In this document: piece by piece, positions 1-7,833 of the stretch | How the letters are laid out: the number at the start of each line of letters is the position of its first letter | Position numbering within the stretch: the first letter of the stretch is position 1 | Notes under the pieces: generated by a model | Databases searched by the model: none | Told to the model about the DNA's origin: nothing | What the model saw: the letters and a program-made list of their open reading frames with translations, nothing else | Assembly (NCBI GenBank): GCA_900546635.1 | Contig: URDS01000018.1 | Location: 1 to 33,425, forward strand | Direction: 5' to 3' | DNA from: an uncultured Eubacteriales bacterium | GTDB lineage: Bacteria > Bacillota > Clostridia > Oscillospirales > CAG-272 | Length of the DNA stretch: 33,425 nt | Translations under genes and position numbers: made by a program

Positions 1-138
1 TGCTGGGGCTTCGCAAGGCGATTCGGGAAATTTGAAAATAATAGAATGCACGCGCTCTGCGAGTATTCTATTGTCATGAATAAAAGCAATGCCGCACATA
101 AATTTCTGAAGCGGCACTGCAAAGAGAATAAGAAGTGA
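1..138 (+). CDS. 3' end of an unidentified reading frame
   Basis: Reading from base 1 in frame 1 there is an open frame of 45 codons ending in TGA at 136-138. The product is basic (last residues KRHCKENKK) and has two Cys near the ends. The start lies outside the window. It stops 18 bases before the HPr start, so the two could share a transcript. I looked for the WhiA C-terminus, because whiA often precedes an HPr-type gene in Firmicutes, and it does not match. It may be a real gene tail or chance. Confidence 0.3.
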   Translation, partial: CWGFARRFGKFENNRMHALCEYSIVMNKSNAAHKFLKRHCKENKK

Positions 139-156
139 CCACAGGAGGAACAGAAC

Positions 157-585
157 ATGACACAGTTTTCTTACACAATTCAGGATGAGCTCGGTCTTCA
201 TGCAAGACCGGCAGGGCACTTGGCAAAGGAAGCCGCAAAGTTTAAAAGCACCGTTACGGTAGAAAGCGGCGCAAAAAAGGGAGATGCAAAGAAGATCATG
301 TCCCTGATGATGCTGGGCGCAAAGAAAGAGCATACACTTTCCTTTACTGTAGAAGGAGAGGATGAAGAAGCCTGCGCAGCAGCGCTGGAAGCGTTTTTAA
401 AAGAAAATCGGTGTAGGATTGCCAGGTGTGTCCTTCCGGTAAACAAATGCCCCTGTATCCGATTGCGGTCGTGTGACCGTAAATTGCGGCAAAGTTGGCG
501 CCCTGTACACGTCCGAGCAGGCGCACCCAGGTTTGCGGTTCCAACACCCGGTATAAATTCAGGCTTTCACGGGCATAGTCGTTAA
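157..585 (+). CDS. ptsH: HPr phosphocarrier protein (PTS), 3' end replaced
   Basis: HPr carries phosphate from enzyme I to sugar-specific EIIA proteins of the phosphotransferase system in the cytoplasm. Residues 1-84 are a clean HPr domain with the active His15 in LHARP. AGGAGG at 142-147 sets the start. The position that is regulatory Ser46 in Bacillus HPr is Lys here (DAKKIMSL), so control by HPr kinase at that site is not expected. HPr normally ends at about 85 residues, right after a motif like AFLKEN. Here the frame runs on for 58 residues that are antisense to the IbrA-like gene and are not HPr-like. The true gene probably ends near 411, and the rest belongs to a junction. Certain as HPr; the stop at 585 is not natural. 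Confidence 0.85.
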   Translation: MTQFSYTIQDELGLHARPAGHLAKEAAKFKSTVTVESGAKKGDAKKIMSLMMLGAKKEHTLSFTVEGEDEEACAAALEAFLKENRCRIARCVLPVNKCPCIRLRSCDRKLRQSWRPVHVRAGAPRFAVPTPGINSGFHGHSR

Positions 586-1342
586 ACGGAGAGGCTACGC
601 GCATCTGATCGGGTGTGAGACCGGCTTTATAGTACAGATCGTACAGCGGATTGTATGCATAATTAAATTTGGCGTTTGCCGCCCATACGTCTGAGATGGT
701 CCAGTCATACAGCGGTGAAGCGCACCAGACGTCTTTGAACATTTTGGAAATCCAGGCGCATCCCTTGTATCCGTATTTTTTATTGATGATGCTGTTGTAT
801 CTCTGCAGCGATTCCGTAGCGCGTATGCCGAGCAGACAGATGGTTTTTCCGCCGCCGTGAATTTCCCGATACCAGCGGCCAAACTGCTTTGCTAAATTTT
901 CCTGGTGCATTTTGTATTTATAATAGTAGAACGGATTGTTTTCCAACCGAATCACATAGGGCTTGTCCGGAATCGGGCGGATCCAAAGGTCTTTTTTTAA
1001 GTCGTCCCACGGGTACCAATACATTTCATAGTTGCCGAGTGCGGTTCGTGTGGCCATCGGCAGACACACCCAGTAGGGCTCAACCATATCCAGATTTTTT
1101 TCAAAGGTTTCCTCAACATATTTTGTCGTCATGGAATACTGCGCTTCAAAATCCTGATGAAAAAGACCGATTTTGCGCCCGATATGCCGGCGTTTAATGT
1201 AGTCTAAGACGAGATTCAGAAGCAATCCGCTGTCTTTGCCGCCGCTGAACGATACGTAAATGTTTTCAAATTCGCTGAAAATGAAATTTAGCCTGCTTTG
1301 CAGAGCTTCATATACGTCACATTCCAGGTATCGCTTAATCAT
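344..1342 (-). CDS. IbrA-like PAPS reductase-family protein (DUF3440-type), C-terminus lost
   Basis: The PP-loop motif SFSGGKDSG lies near residues 31-39, as in adenylyl-transfer ATPases and PAPS reductases. Further features fit the IbrA/DUF3440 group: an IHGGGKTICLLGIRATES segment, an SPLYDW-TISDVW block and a C-terminal GYRGICLPEGHTW motif. IbrA is usually paired with the ParB-like IbrB; the biochemical role of the pair is unclear. The start at 1342 was chosen over an upstream ATG at 1390 because the family begins at MIKRYLE and GAGG lies 10 bases before it. A minus-strand promoter sits at 1457-1485. After FLLKTLP (about 388) the frame enters antisense HPr sequence and stops. About 50 residues expected in the family are missing, as is any ibrB partner. 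Confidence 0.75.
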   Translation of the reverse strand: MIKRYLECDVYEALQSRLNFIFSEFENIYVSFSGGKDSGLLLNLVLDYIKRRHIGRKIGLFHQDFEAQYSMTTKYVEETFEKNLDMVEPYWVCLPMATRTALGNYEMYWYPWDDLKKDLWIRPIPDKPYVIRLENNPFYYYKYKMHQENLAKQFGRWYREIHGGGKTICLLGIRATESLQRYNSIINKKYGYKGCAWISKMFKDVWCASPLYDWTISDVWAANAKFNYAYNPLYDLYYKAGLTPDQMRVASPFNDYARESLNLYRVLEPQTWVRLLGRVQGANFAAIYGHTTAIGYRGICLPEGHTWQSYTDFLLKTLPALLRRLLHPLLLQ

Positions 1343-1456
1343 TTGATATGTACCTCGGAGATGAACTATTAAACTGACGCAGAGATTCACATGAAAAATG
1401 AATCACTGAAAATGAATACGCAACACGCAACTGATTATCCTTGTACTGTTATGATT

Positions 1457-1485
1457 ATTATATAGCATGATGTGGGGCGTTTCAA
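1457..1485 (-). promoter_or_regulatory. Sigma-A-type promoter for the IbrA-like gene
   Basis: Read on the minus strand, a TTGAAA -35 (1480-1485) and a perfect TATAAT -10 (1457-1462) are separated by 17 bases. They point at the IbrA-like start, leaving a leader of about 110 bases. The rest of 1343-1621 shows no convincing gene. It holds a loose inverted repeat, AATCATG at 1499-1505 against CATGATT at 1527-1533. Confidence 0.6.
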
Positions 1486-1621
1486 GAACAATTTACAAAA
1501 TCATGTAAAAATTTCCAAAAGCATACCATGATTCCTTGCATTAAATGGAAAAAATACCCATTCTATATCGGAACGCGGAGAAGCTCGGTATGCAGCGGCA
1601 AATCATCTTTCAAAATATCGA

Positions 1622-1649
1622 TTGACAAATCGGATTTGTTTGTTATACT
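1622..1649 (+). promoter_or_regulatory. Sigma-A-type promoter for the lipoprotein gene
   Basis: TTGACA at 1622-1627 and TATACT at 1644-1649 with a 16-base spacer. The transcript would start near 1656 and reach the lipoprotein ATG at 1741 after about 85 bases. Confidence 0.65.
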
Positions 1650-1740
1650 TTAATAAAAGGGCAGCGTAAAAGCTTTCAAAAACGAAACGCGGACAACGCG
1701 CCTTTAACAATTTTGGGGTGTTTGAAAGGAGACAACGGTC

Positions 1741-2598
1741 ATGCGGAAAAACGATTGTAAAGGCAAAATTGTTTTTGTCGTTTTGATTGCGCTTGTATCT
1801 TTTTGCATTGCAGGATGTTCATCCGGGAAAGAAAAAGAACCGGAAGCAACGCTTCCGGCGGATACTTCGTATCGAGAGGGCTTTTATTTGCCGTGTATCG
1901 GCGGCGCGCATATGATTGTCATGGACGGCCATGGGCCGTGCGTTATGACGCCGGATAACGATACGATTACGTTTGAGGCCCTGACTGCCGGCGACCGCAT
2001 CCGCATTGAAGTTTGGACGATTCAGGAAACCTATCCGATGCGGGCGACCGTATACGCAATAGAGAAGCTCAGCGACGGGGCGCTTTTGGATATGGATGCG
2101 GATACGCTGAACGCGCTTGCGGAAATGGGATGGATTGAACGCTTCAAAGATTTTGATCCGGAGACATTCGGCGCATATATTCCAAATGAAAGCGCGGAGG
2201 TTTTGTTTCATTATAAAATATTTTGCAATCCGGTTTATCTGTATTTTTGTTCAATACGGCAGCGAACGCCGCAGGGAGACGCATTTACCGATGAAATGCC
2301 GCAGGATTTTGCGGTGTATTACACAGACGACGGTTTTTCTGTCCGTAGGCTGGACGTTGAATTGCCCGATGATCTCGTATATGACTCCGTGCGCCCGATT
2401 TATGCCGGCACCGGAGGCGGAAGCGGGGAATGCGAGTTCATTTTGCAGTTGACAAACGGCGGCGAAACGTATTATGTTTCATTTAATAATTTTGCCTACA
2501 CGGACGCAGATAATTTTTTGGATTTTGAATACGCCGGCGTGATGTCGAATGAGACGGTAAACGAGTACCGCAAATGGACGCCGGACTTGTTCCATTGA
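1741..2598 (+). CDS. Predicted secreted lipoprotein of unknown function
   Basis: The 285-residue product starts with a basic stretch and a hydrophobic core, then a lipobox FCIAGC with Cys26 as the lipidation site. It should be a membrane-tethered protein on the outer face. After a short charged linker (about residues 28-40) there is a globular region with a GHGPCVMT segment and a beta-rich stretch (AGDRIRIEVWTIQ), then a Gly-rich turn (TGGGSGECEF). A possible link is to small OB-like lipoprotein domains of Firmicutes, but I do not recognise a named family. GAAAGGAGA lies 8 bases before ATG. It has its own promoter and a strong terminator, so it is likely monocistronic. Confidence 0.75.
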   Translation: MRKNDCKGKIVFVVLIALVSFCIAGCSSGKEKEPEATLPADTSYREGFYLPCIGGAHMIVMDGHGPCVMTPDNDTITFEALTAGDRIRIEVWTIQETYPMRATVYAIEKLSDGALLDMDADTLNALAEMGWIERFKDFDPETFGAYIPNESAEVLFHYKIFCNPVYLYFCSIRQRTPQGDAFTDEMPQDFAVYYTDDGFSVRRLDVELPDDLVYDSVRPIYAGTGGGSGECEFILQLTNGGETYYVSFNNFAYTDADNFLDFEYAGVMSNETVNEYRKWTPDLFH

Positions 2599-2599
2599 A

Positions 2600-2649
2600 A
2601 TATAGCGGAAGGCGGCAAGCATCAAAATGCTTGCCGCCTTCTGCTATAT
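2600..2649. terminator. Bidirectional terminator between convergent genes
   Basis: A 22-base near-perfect stem (2600-2621 with 2628-2649) has a 6-base loop. The arms carry the core AAGGCGGCAAGCA and its complement. It follows the lipoprotein stop by one base, and the stop codon of the facing EamA-type gene (2644-2646) is inside the stem, so it can end both transcripts. Confidence 0.8.
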
Positions 2650-3573
2650 TTCGTTTGATTTTATTTGCGGCGCGGCTTCCGTGTCCGGCATTGCGCCGAC
2701 CTTGTAAACGCAGATCAGGATTACGGCAATTCCACAGATTTCGATGGGTCCCAGCGATTCTTTCAGCAGCACAACACCGGCCACTGCCGAGATTGCCGTC
2801 GTGAGCGAGGAGAAGACCGCGGTCTGGCGGACGCTGATGCGGGAAAAAGAAAAGTTAATCAGCAAAAAAGCGATCACGGAAGAAAAGATCGCTAAAAACA
2901 AAAGACAGAGAAGAAATTGGCGGTTTTTCAGGCAGGATGCGGCCGCTTGGAGCGTTTTGCCCTTGTTTTTTGCAAAAGCCAGCGCGGAAAAAATCACGCT
3001 GCCAGTGAAAAACATGATATATGTACGCTCAAACGGCGTGAATGTATCGGCCAGCTTTTTTGACAGAATGTTGTACAGCGCGCTGAACAGCGCGGCGGCG
3101 AGCAGTAAAAATACCCCCAGCAGGTTGATGCTGCCGCTTACGGCGCCGGGCAGGGTAATCATACATACGCCGGCCACGGAACCGGCGGCAAACAAAAATT
3201 GCGTCGGCCGGAACGGTTCTCCGATAAAGAAAACGGCAAGCAGCATGGAAAAGATTGTTGAGGTCGCGATTATGCTTCCGGCCACGGCCGAACCCGCAAG
3301 GCCGATTCCATAGGTTTCGGCCAGCGCATACAGCACCGGTTGGCAGAGTCCGGTTAAAAAGAGCTTCCAAATGCCTTTTTTGCGAAAATCAAACTTTACG
3401 ATACGGCAAAAAAGCAGAATGCTCAGCACCAGCCAGGCGGTCAGATTGCGCAGTGCGAGCAAAAGAAGCGGGGTTGCGATGCCGGCGGCGATTCGTGTAG
3501 CCAAAAAGCTGAATCCGAAGATTGAGTAGCCGGCGGCAGCGGCCAGAATTGCGTAAAATTGCTGTTTTTTCAT
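2644..3573 (-). CDS. EamA/DMT-family transporter
   Basis: The 309-residue protein is almost entirely hydrophobic with about ten predicted membrane helices in two similar halves, the layout of the drug/metabolite transporter (EamA) family. Family hallmarks include an early AGYSIFGFSFLATRIA helix, a half-end FFIGEPF motif and, in the second half, VVLLKESLGP. The family exports or imports small metabolites; the substrate cannot be told from sequence. It lies 51 bases after the YitT-family gene and is probably cotranscribed with it. No clear Shine-Dalgarno site precedes the ATG. A small hairpin (GCGCCC/GGGCGC, 3583-3596) lies just upstream instead, which could limit translation. Confidence 0.85.
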   Translation of the reverse strand: MKKQQFYAILAAAAGYSIFGFSFLATRIAAGIATPLLLLALRNLTAWLVLSILLFCRIVKFDFRKKGIWKLFLTGLCQPVLYALAETYGIGLAGSAVAGSIIATSTIFSMLLAVFFIGEPFRPTQFLFAAGSVAGVCMITLPGAVSGSINLLGVFLLLAAALFSALYNILSKKLADTFTPFERTYIMFFTGSVIFSALAFAKNKGKTLQAAASCLKNRQFLLCLLFLAIFSSVIAFLLINFSFSRISVRQTAVFSSLTTAISAVAGVVLLKESLGPIEICGIAVILICVYKVGAMPDTEAAPQIKSNEI

Positions 3574-3624
3574 AAACTGTTTGCGCCCGTGGGCGCGTCT
3601 CCGACGTTGTAGTTTGCAAATGAA

Positions 3625-4494
3625 TTAAAGTTCATCCGTATATTGGTTTTTATAGCCCTTGCCGAATATTTCGGTTGCGCTGGATACGATGATAAAAGCG
3701 GCGGGATCCGTATTTTTCACGACATCCCGTATTTTCGGGAAGGTGTGTTTTTTCGCTACGCACAGCATAACGTCTTTGTGTTTTTGGGAGTACGCGCCCT
3801 CGCCGGAAAGCAGGGTTATTCCCACTTGCATGGAGGAGATGATCTTTTTTGTTATTTCCGATGATTGGTCGCTGATGATAAAGACCAATTTCGCGCTGTC
3901 GCCGCCGTAGAGAATTTTATCCAAAAAGAAGCTGGCGGTCACCATTGCCAGCGCCGAATAAATGGTGGTTTCAAAATCACCGAAAACAAAGAACGTGGAT
4001 GCGACGACGGCGGCATTGAAGATTAAAAGCATGCCGCCGGTTCGGATATGACGGTATTTCTGCCGCAGAAATTTGATGAGAATGTCCGCGCCGCCTGTAC
4101 AGCCGCCGGCACGGAAAACAATGCCGAGACCGAGCGCATCCAAAAACGCGCCGCACATCGCAATAACAATCATGTCGTCGGTGAGCGGAAGTACACGCGC
4201 GGCGAGCGGTTCAAACAGATTCATGAGCACCGAGGAAAGCACTGTGGCATAGATGGTCAGAAAAACGAATTTCTTTCCGAATTTCAAAAGCGCAAGAATA
4301 AAAAGCGGGATGTTGAGCAGCAGGATCAGCGTACCGGTCGGGAAATTGATCACATGACTGATGATAATGGCAATACCGGCCAGTCCGCCGGGGGCGATCG
4401 ATGCCGGGTCATAGAAAAAAACAATGGATAGGGCATAGACCGCAGCGCCGAGCGTGACGGCCAAAATGCTTTTGAGAATATCGGTTCGTTTCAT
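3625..4494 (-). CDS. YitT family membrane protein with DUF2179 domain
   Basis: The 289-residue protein has five or six membrane helices in the first 200 residues, with typical motifs PGGLAG, GIVFRAGGCTGGAD and FFLDKILYGG. A soluble C-terminal domain (about 205-280) matches the DUF2179 type, with LLSGEGAYSQ. Members occur in several copies in Firmicutes and their transport role is not settled. AAGGAGAT lies 11 bases before the ATG, and a good minus-strand promoter is at 4535-4563. It is the first gene of a two-gene unit with the EamA transporter downstream. Confidence 0.88.
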   Translation of the reverse strand: MKRTDILKSILAVTLGAAVYALSIVFFYDPASIAPGGLAGIAIIISHVINFPTGTLILLLNIPLFILALLKFGKKFVFLTIYATVLSSVLMNLFEPLAARVLPLTDDMIVIAMCGAFLDALGLGIVFRAGGCTGGADILIKFLRQKYRHIRTGGMLLIFNAAVVASTFFVFGDFETTIYSALAMVTASFFLDKILYGGDSAKLVFIISDQSSEITKKIISSMQVGITLLSGEGAYSQKHKDVMLCVAKKHTFPKIRDVVKNTDPAAFIIVSSATEIFGKGYKNQYTDEL

Positions 4495-4534
4495 ATTTTA
4501 TCGATCTCCTTAGACGGATTTCGTTTCTGAAAGT

Positions 4535-4563
4535 AGTATACCCCAAGTTTATCCCCGGGTAAA
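4535..4563 (-). promoter_or_regulatory. Promoter for the yitT-like/eamA pair
   Basis: On the minus strand, TTTACC (4558-4563) and TATACT (4535-4540) are separated by 17 bases. It stands back to back with the plus-strand promoter at 4582-4610. Confidence 0.55.
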
Positions 4564-4581
4564 GTGTTTTTTTCAAAATGG

Positions 4582-4610
4582 TTGTAAAAAGGGTGAAAAC
4601 ATGGTAAAAT
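4582..4610 (+). promoter_or_regulatory. Promoter for the alpha/beta hydrolase gene
   Basis: TTGTAA (4582-4587) and TAAAAT (4605-4610) are 17 bases apart. The predicted start of transcription, near 4617, is only a few bases before the coding start, so the leader would be very short. Confidence 0.45.
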
Positions 4611-4623
4611 TTTCTGGGAGTTG

Positions 4624-5574
4624 ATGAATTTGCTTTGGGTGGTTTTATTTCTTTCGTTTTTGATTTTGCTGATTTTGCTCTCGGTTTTGACCAGCCGGAT
4701 GCTTTTTCGGATGGGAATGGAGCGAAAAGGAAAATTCAGTTCCGGTTCCGGAAATTTTTCGGAGCAGCTTGCCGCGCACAAGGATCTGCTTGTACGCGGA
4801 CAGGAATTCTATGATTCGCTGGACAAAATCCCGGTGGAGATTCGCAGCTTTGACGGTCTTACGCTGCGCGGGAAGATGGTCCTCAGTGGAGAAAGCAAAA
4901 AAACGGTGATTCTCGTTCACGGATACCGCTCGTCCGGTTCGCGCGATTTTTCCGGAATCCTTCCGTTTTACCGTGCGGAGGGCTTCAATATTTTGATGAT
5001 CGATCAGCGCGCGCACGGCGAAAGCGAGGGAAAATATATCACGTTTGGCGTGCGGGAACGGCGGGATGTTCTCAGTTGGGTTAATTTTGCCGTGGACAAT
5101 TTCGGCGGAGATCACGCGCTGATTTTGGACGGAATTTCAATGGGCGCCACGTCCGTGCTGATGGCCTGCGCGCTCGAACTGCCGGCGCAGGTGCGCGGAA
5201 TCGTTGCGGACAGCGGTTTTGTTTCTCCGTATGCTATTTTTGCCAGTGTTTTGAAAAAGCAGTTTCATTTTACAGCTTTTCCGATTTTGAATCTGGCCGA
5301 ACATTTGGCGGTGCGCCGCGCAGGATTTCGTTTCTGTGAAGCTTCGACGCTCGATGCGATGGAGACAAATACGATTCCGATTTTATTTTTGCACGGAGAC
5401 GCGGATGATTTTGTGCCGATGGAAATGACAAAGGCCGCCTACGAAGCCTGCTGCGCGGAGAAAGAGCTTGTGATTATACACGGCGCGGCGCATGCTTGCG
5501 GGTATTTGCTTGAGCCCGTGCGCTGCGAGAACGCGCTGCGAAAATTTTTCGATCGCGTTCTTGAAAATGAATAA
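4624..5574 (+). CDS. Membrane-anchored alpha/beta hydrolase
   Basis: One N-terminal hydrophobic helix (about residues 3-25) anchors a serine-hydrolase domain. The domain shows the oxyanion-hole VHGYRSSG (98-105) and the nucleophile elbow GISMGA with Ser172. Asp261 in HGDADDFVP and His290 in GAAHACG complete a likely triad. The RAHGESEG segment resembles the peptidase S9-like/YqkD group of Firmicutes. The substrate is unknown; an esterase or peptidase is possible. The start is uncertain: TTG 4621, ATG 4624 and TTG 4630 are all in frame. The nearest SD-like bases (GGGAG, 4616-4620) are too close to the first two and best placed for 4630. The gene is monocistronic, with a promoter at 4582 and a terminator at 5592. 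Confidence 0.82.
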   Translation: MNLLWVVLFLSFLILLILLSVLTSRMLFRMGMERKGKFSSGSGNFSEQLAAHKDLLVRGQEFYDSLDKIPVEIRSFDGLTLRGKMVLSGESKKTVILVHGYRSSGSRDFSGILPFYRAEGFNILMIDQRAHGESEGKYITFGVRERRDVLSWVNFAVDNFGGDHALILDGISMGATSVLMACALELPAQVRGIVADSGFVSPYAIFASVLKKQFHFTAFPILNLAEHLAVRRAGFRFCEASTLDAMETNTIPILFLHGDADDFVPMEMTKAAYEACCAEKELVIIHGAAHACGYLLEPVRCENALRKFFDRVLENE

Positions 5575-5591
5575 GAAATACGAATTTTATG

Positions 5592-5641
5592 AAAAATCCT
5601 GCAAAAATCCGAAGATGATCGGACTCTTTTGCAGGATTTTT
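5592..5641 (+). terminator. Terminator after the hydrolase gene
   Basis: The stem AAAATCCTGCAAAA pairs with TTTTGCAGGATTTT, with an inner TCCGA/TCGGA helix closed by AGATGA. It ends in a T run at 5637-5641. It lies directly before the next promoter. Confidence 0.75.
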
Positions 5642-5642
5642 G

Positions 5643-5670
5643 TTGACTTCCTGCAATATTGTGGTATACT
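5643..5670 (+). promoter_or_regulatory. Promoter for the RpiR-to-rpsA gene block
   Basis: TTGACT (5643-5648) and TATACT (5665-5670) with a 16-base spacer. No terminator or long gap follows until after the ispH::rpsA gene, so this promoter may drive four genes. Confidence 0.65.
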
Positions 5671-5734
5671 GTTTGTGGTTGAAATCGGTTCATGTTTCAT
5701 ATAAATACGTATAGCGTTGAAAAGAGAAATGACT

Positions 5735-6598
5735 ATGAGAAAAGATTTGATCCGCGAAATCGAGGAGCTTCTTCCGACATTTTCCAAGGGCCAGAAAACC
5801 ATTGCAAATTATTTGATTCAAAATTATGATAAAGCCGCGTATTTGACGGCGTCAAAGCTCGGACGGGAAGTCGGCGTTTCGGAGTCTACGGTTGTGCGTT
5901 TCGCGATCGAACTCGGCTTTGACGGCTATCCGGGGCTGCAGCACACTTTGCAGGAGATGATCCGCACACGCCTCACCACCAAGCAGCGTATGGAAGTAAC
6001 CAATACGCGCATCGGGGACGGCGATATTCTCAACAGTGTTTTGGAATCGGATATAGACAATATCCGCCGGACGCTGGACGAGGTCAGTCATACGGACTTT
6101 TCAGAGGCTGTACGTCGGATCATCGGCGCGAAAAACATCTATATTATCGGTATGCGGTCTTCGAGCGCGCTGGCCAGTTTTCTGACGCACTATTTCCAGT
6201 TGATGTTTGACAATGTGCGCCTGGTACAGACAACCAGCGGCAGCGAAATGTTTGAGCATATATTCCGGATTAATAAAGACGATGTAATGATTGCGATCAG
6301 CTTTCCGCGCTACAGCGCGCGGCTGATCAATGCGGTGACCTACGCCAAGGAGCAGGGAACCAACGTCATCGCCGTCACGGACAGCAATTTTTCTCCAATC
6401 GCGCCTTATGCCAGCCAAATTCTGGTTTGCCGGAGCGACATGGCTTCTATTGTGGATTCGTTTGTGGCGCCGCTCAGCATTTTGAATGCGCTTGTCGTGG
6501 CGATCGCGAAAGAAATGCAGCCTGAACTGAATGGGGTATTTGATAAGCTGGAGCGCATTTGGGACGAATATAACGCATACGCCAAGGTGCACGAATAA
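5735..6598 (+). CDS. MurR/RpiR family transcriptional regulator
   Basis: The 287-residue protein has an N-terminal HTH_6 domain (about 1-77, with SESTVVRFAIELGFDGYPG typical of the family) and a SIS sugar-phosphate-binding domain (about 120-260, with YIIGMRSSSALAS and the ISFPRYSA loop). Such proteins sense phosphosugars and regulate sugar or amino-sugar genes. I chose ATG 5735 (MRKDLIREIEEL) over the in-frame TTG 5717 and ATG 5729 because the family begins there. The ribosome site is weak (AAAAGAGA). The next gene's ATG overlaps its stop by one base (TAATG). Its target is not evident, since its neighbours are housekeeping genes. Confidence 0.9.
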   Translation: MRKDLIREIEELLPTFSKGQKTIANYLIQNYDKAAYLTASKLGREVGVSESTVVRFAIELGFDGYPGLQHTLQEMIRTRLTTKQRMEVTNTRIGDGDILNSVLESDIDNIRRTLDEVSHTDFSEAVRRIIGAKNIYIIGMRSSSALASFLTHYFQLMFDNVRLVQTTSGSEMFEHIFRINKDDVMIAISFPRYSARLINAVTYAKEQGTNVIAVTDSNFSPIAPYASQILVCRSDMASIVDSFVAPLSILNALVVAIAKEMQPELNGVFDKLERIWDEYNAYAKVHE

Positions 6599-7824
6599 TG
6601 GAGATTGCAGTGATCGGCGGCGGCGCGGCCGGACTTATGGCGGCGGGGCGCGCCGCCGAGCTTTCGGGTCATGTGACCTTGTTTGAAAAAAACGATCGTC
6701 TCGGACGCAAGCTGCGCATTACCGGAAAAGGACGGTGCAACGTCTGCAACAACTGCGATATTGAAACGATGATTGCAAGCGTGCCGAGAAATCCCCGCTT
6801 TTTGTATGCCGCGCTGCATTCTTTTTCTCCGCAGGATACAATGGCCTTTTTTGAGTCGCAGGGCGTCCCTCTGAAAACCGAGCGGGGAAACCGGGTATTC
6901 CCCGTATCCGACCGCGCCGCGGATATTGCGGAAGCACTTTCTTCCTATTGTGATCACGGCGGTGTGCGGCGGATTCATGCCGCGGTGCGCGGCGTTTCTT
7001 CCGAAAGCGACGGACGCTTTGCGCTGGAGACAGAGCGCGGCCGTTTTGATTTTGACCGCGTAATTGTGGCGACCGGGGGCGTTTCGTATCCGCTGACCGG
7101 TTCTACCGGGGACGGCTACCGGTTTGCTGGGGCGTATGGGATCAAAGTTGTTGAAGTTTCCCCTTCGCTGGTTCCGCTTGTGACAGAAGAGGGCGATCCG
7201 GCTGAGATGCAGGGGCTTTCGCTGAAAAATACGGCGCTGCGCGTTTTGGACACGGCGGACGGAAAGACGGTTTATACCGATTTCGGCGAAATGCTGTTCA
7301 CGCATTACGGCGTCAGCGGACCGATGATTTTGAGCGCTTCGGCGCATCTTTGCGACATCAAGCCGGGGCGCTATAAGCTGTCTTTGGATCTCAAACCCGC
7401 GCTGGATGCGCAAACGCTGGACAAACGTCTGCTTTCCGATTTCGCAAAAAATCAAAACCGGGATTTTGCCAACAGCCTTGCGGAACTGTTGCCGCAAAAA
7501 CTGATCCCGGTCATTGTACGCCGTTCCGGGATTGACCCGAAAAAGAAAATCAATCTGGTAACGCGGCAGGAGCGGCATATACTGACGGCGCTTTTGAAAA
7601 ATTTTACGCTGACGGTTCGGTGCGCGCGCCCGGTTCGCGAGGCGATTGTGACCCGAGGCGGCGTGGACGTGCGGGCGCTTTCGCCGAAGACGATGGAGGC
7701 CAAAAAAGTTCCGGGATTGTATTTCTGCGGAGAAGTGATCGACGTGGATGCCTATACCGGGGGCTTTAATCTTCAAATTGCGTTTTCCACTGCGCGTCTG
7801 GCGGCGGAAAATGCTGTGTTTTAG
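6598..7824 (+). CDS. YhiN/HI0933-type (BaiN-like) flavoprotein oxidoreductase
   Basis: The 408-residue FAD protein has the dinucleotide motif GGGAAGLMAAGRAAE (7-21) and GKGRCNVCNN (43-52). It also has GGVSYPLTGSTGDGY and a C-terminal block ending GEVIDVDAYTGGFNLQIAFSTARLA, all hallmarks of the HI0933 family. Some members reduce bile-acid intermediates (BaiN) or are called aminoacetone oxidases, but the physiological role here is unknown. In Clostridia this gene commonly precedes cmk and ispH-rpsA, exactly as here. It is translationally coupled to the RpiR gene, and the next gene follows after 9 bases. Confidence 0.92.
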   Translation: MEIAVIGGGAAGLMAAGRAAELSGHVTLFEKNDRLGRKLRITGKGRCNVCNNCDIETMIASVPRNPRFLYAALHSFSPQDTMAFFESQGVPLKTERGNRVFPVSDRAADIAEALSSYCDHGGVRRIHAAVRGVSSESDGRFALETERGRFDFDRVIVATGGVSYPLTGSTGDGYRFAGAYGIKVVEVSPSLVPLVTEEGDPAEMQGLSLKNTALRVLDTADGKTVYTDFGEMLFTHYGVSGPMILSASAHLCDIKPGRYKLSLDLKPALDAQTLDKRLLSDFAKNQNRDFANSLAELLPQKLIPVIVRRSGIDPKKKINLVTRQERHILTALLKNFTLTVRCARPVREAIVTRGGVDVRALSPKTMEAKKVPGLYFCGEVIDVDAYTGGFNLQIAFSTARLAAENAVF

Positions 7825-7833
7825 GAGGATTTG

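Noticed and set aside
412..585. HPr extension of 58 residues as a novel C-terminal domain
   Set aside because: The sequence is exactly antisense to a conserved part of the IbrA-like gene and contains no HPr-linked domain. A junction explains it better.
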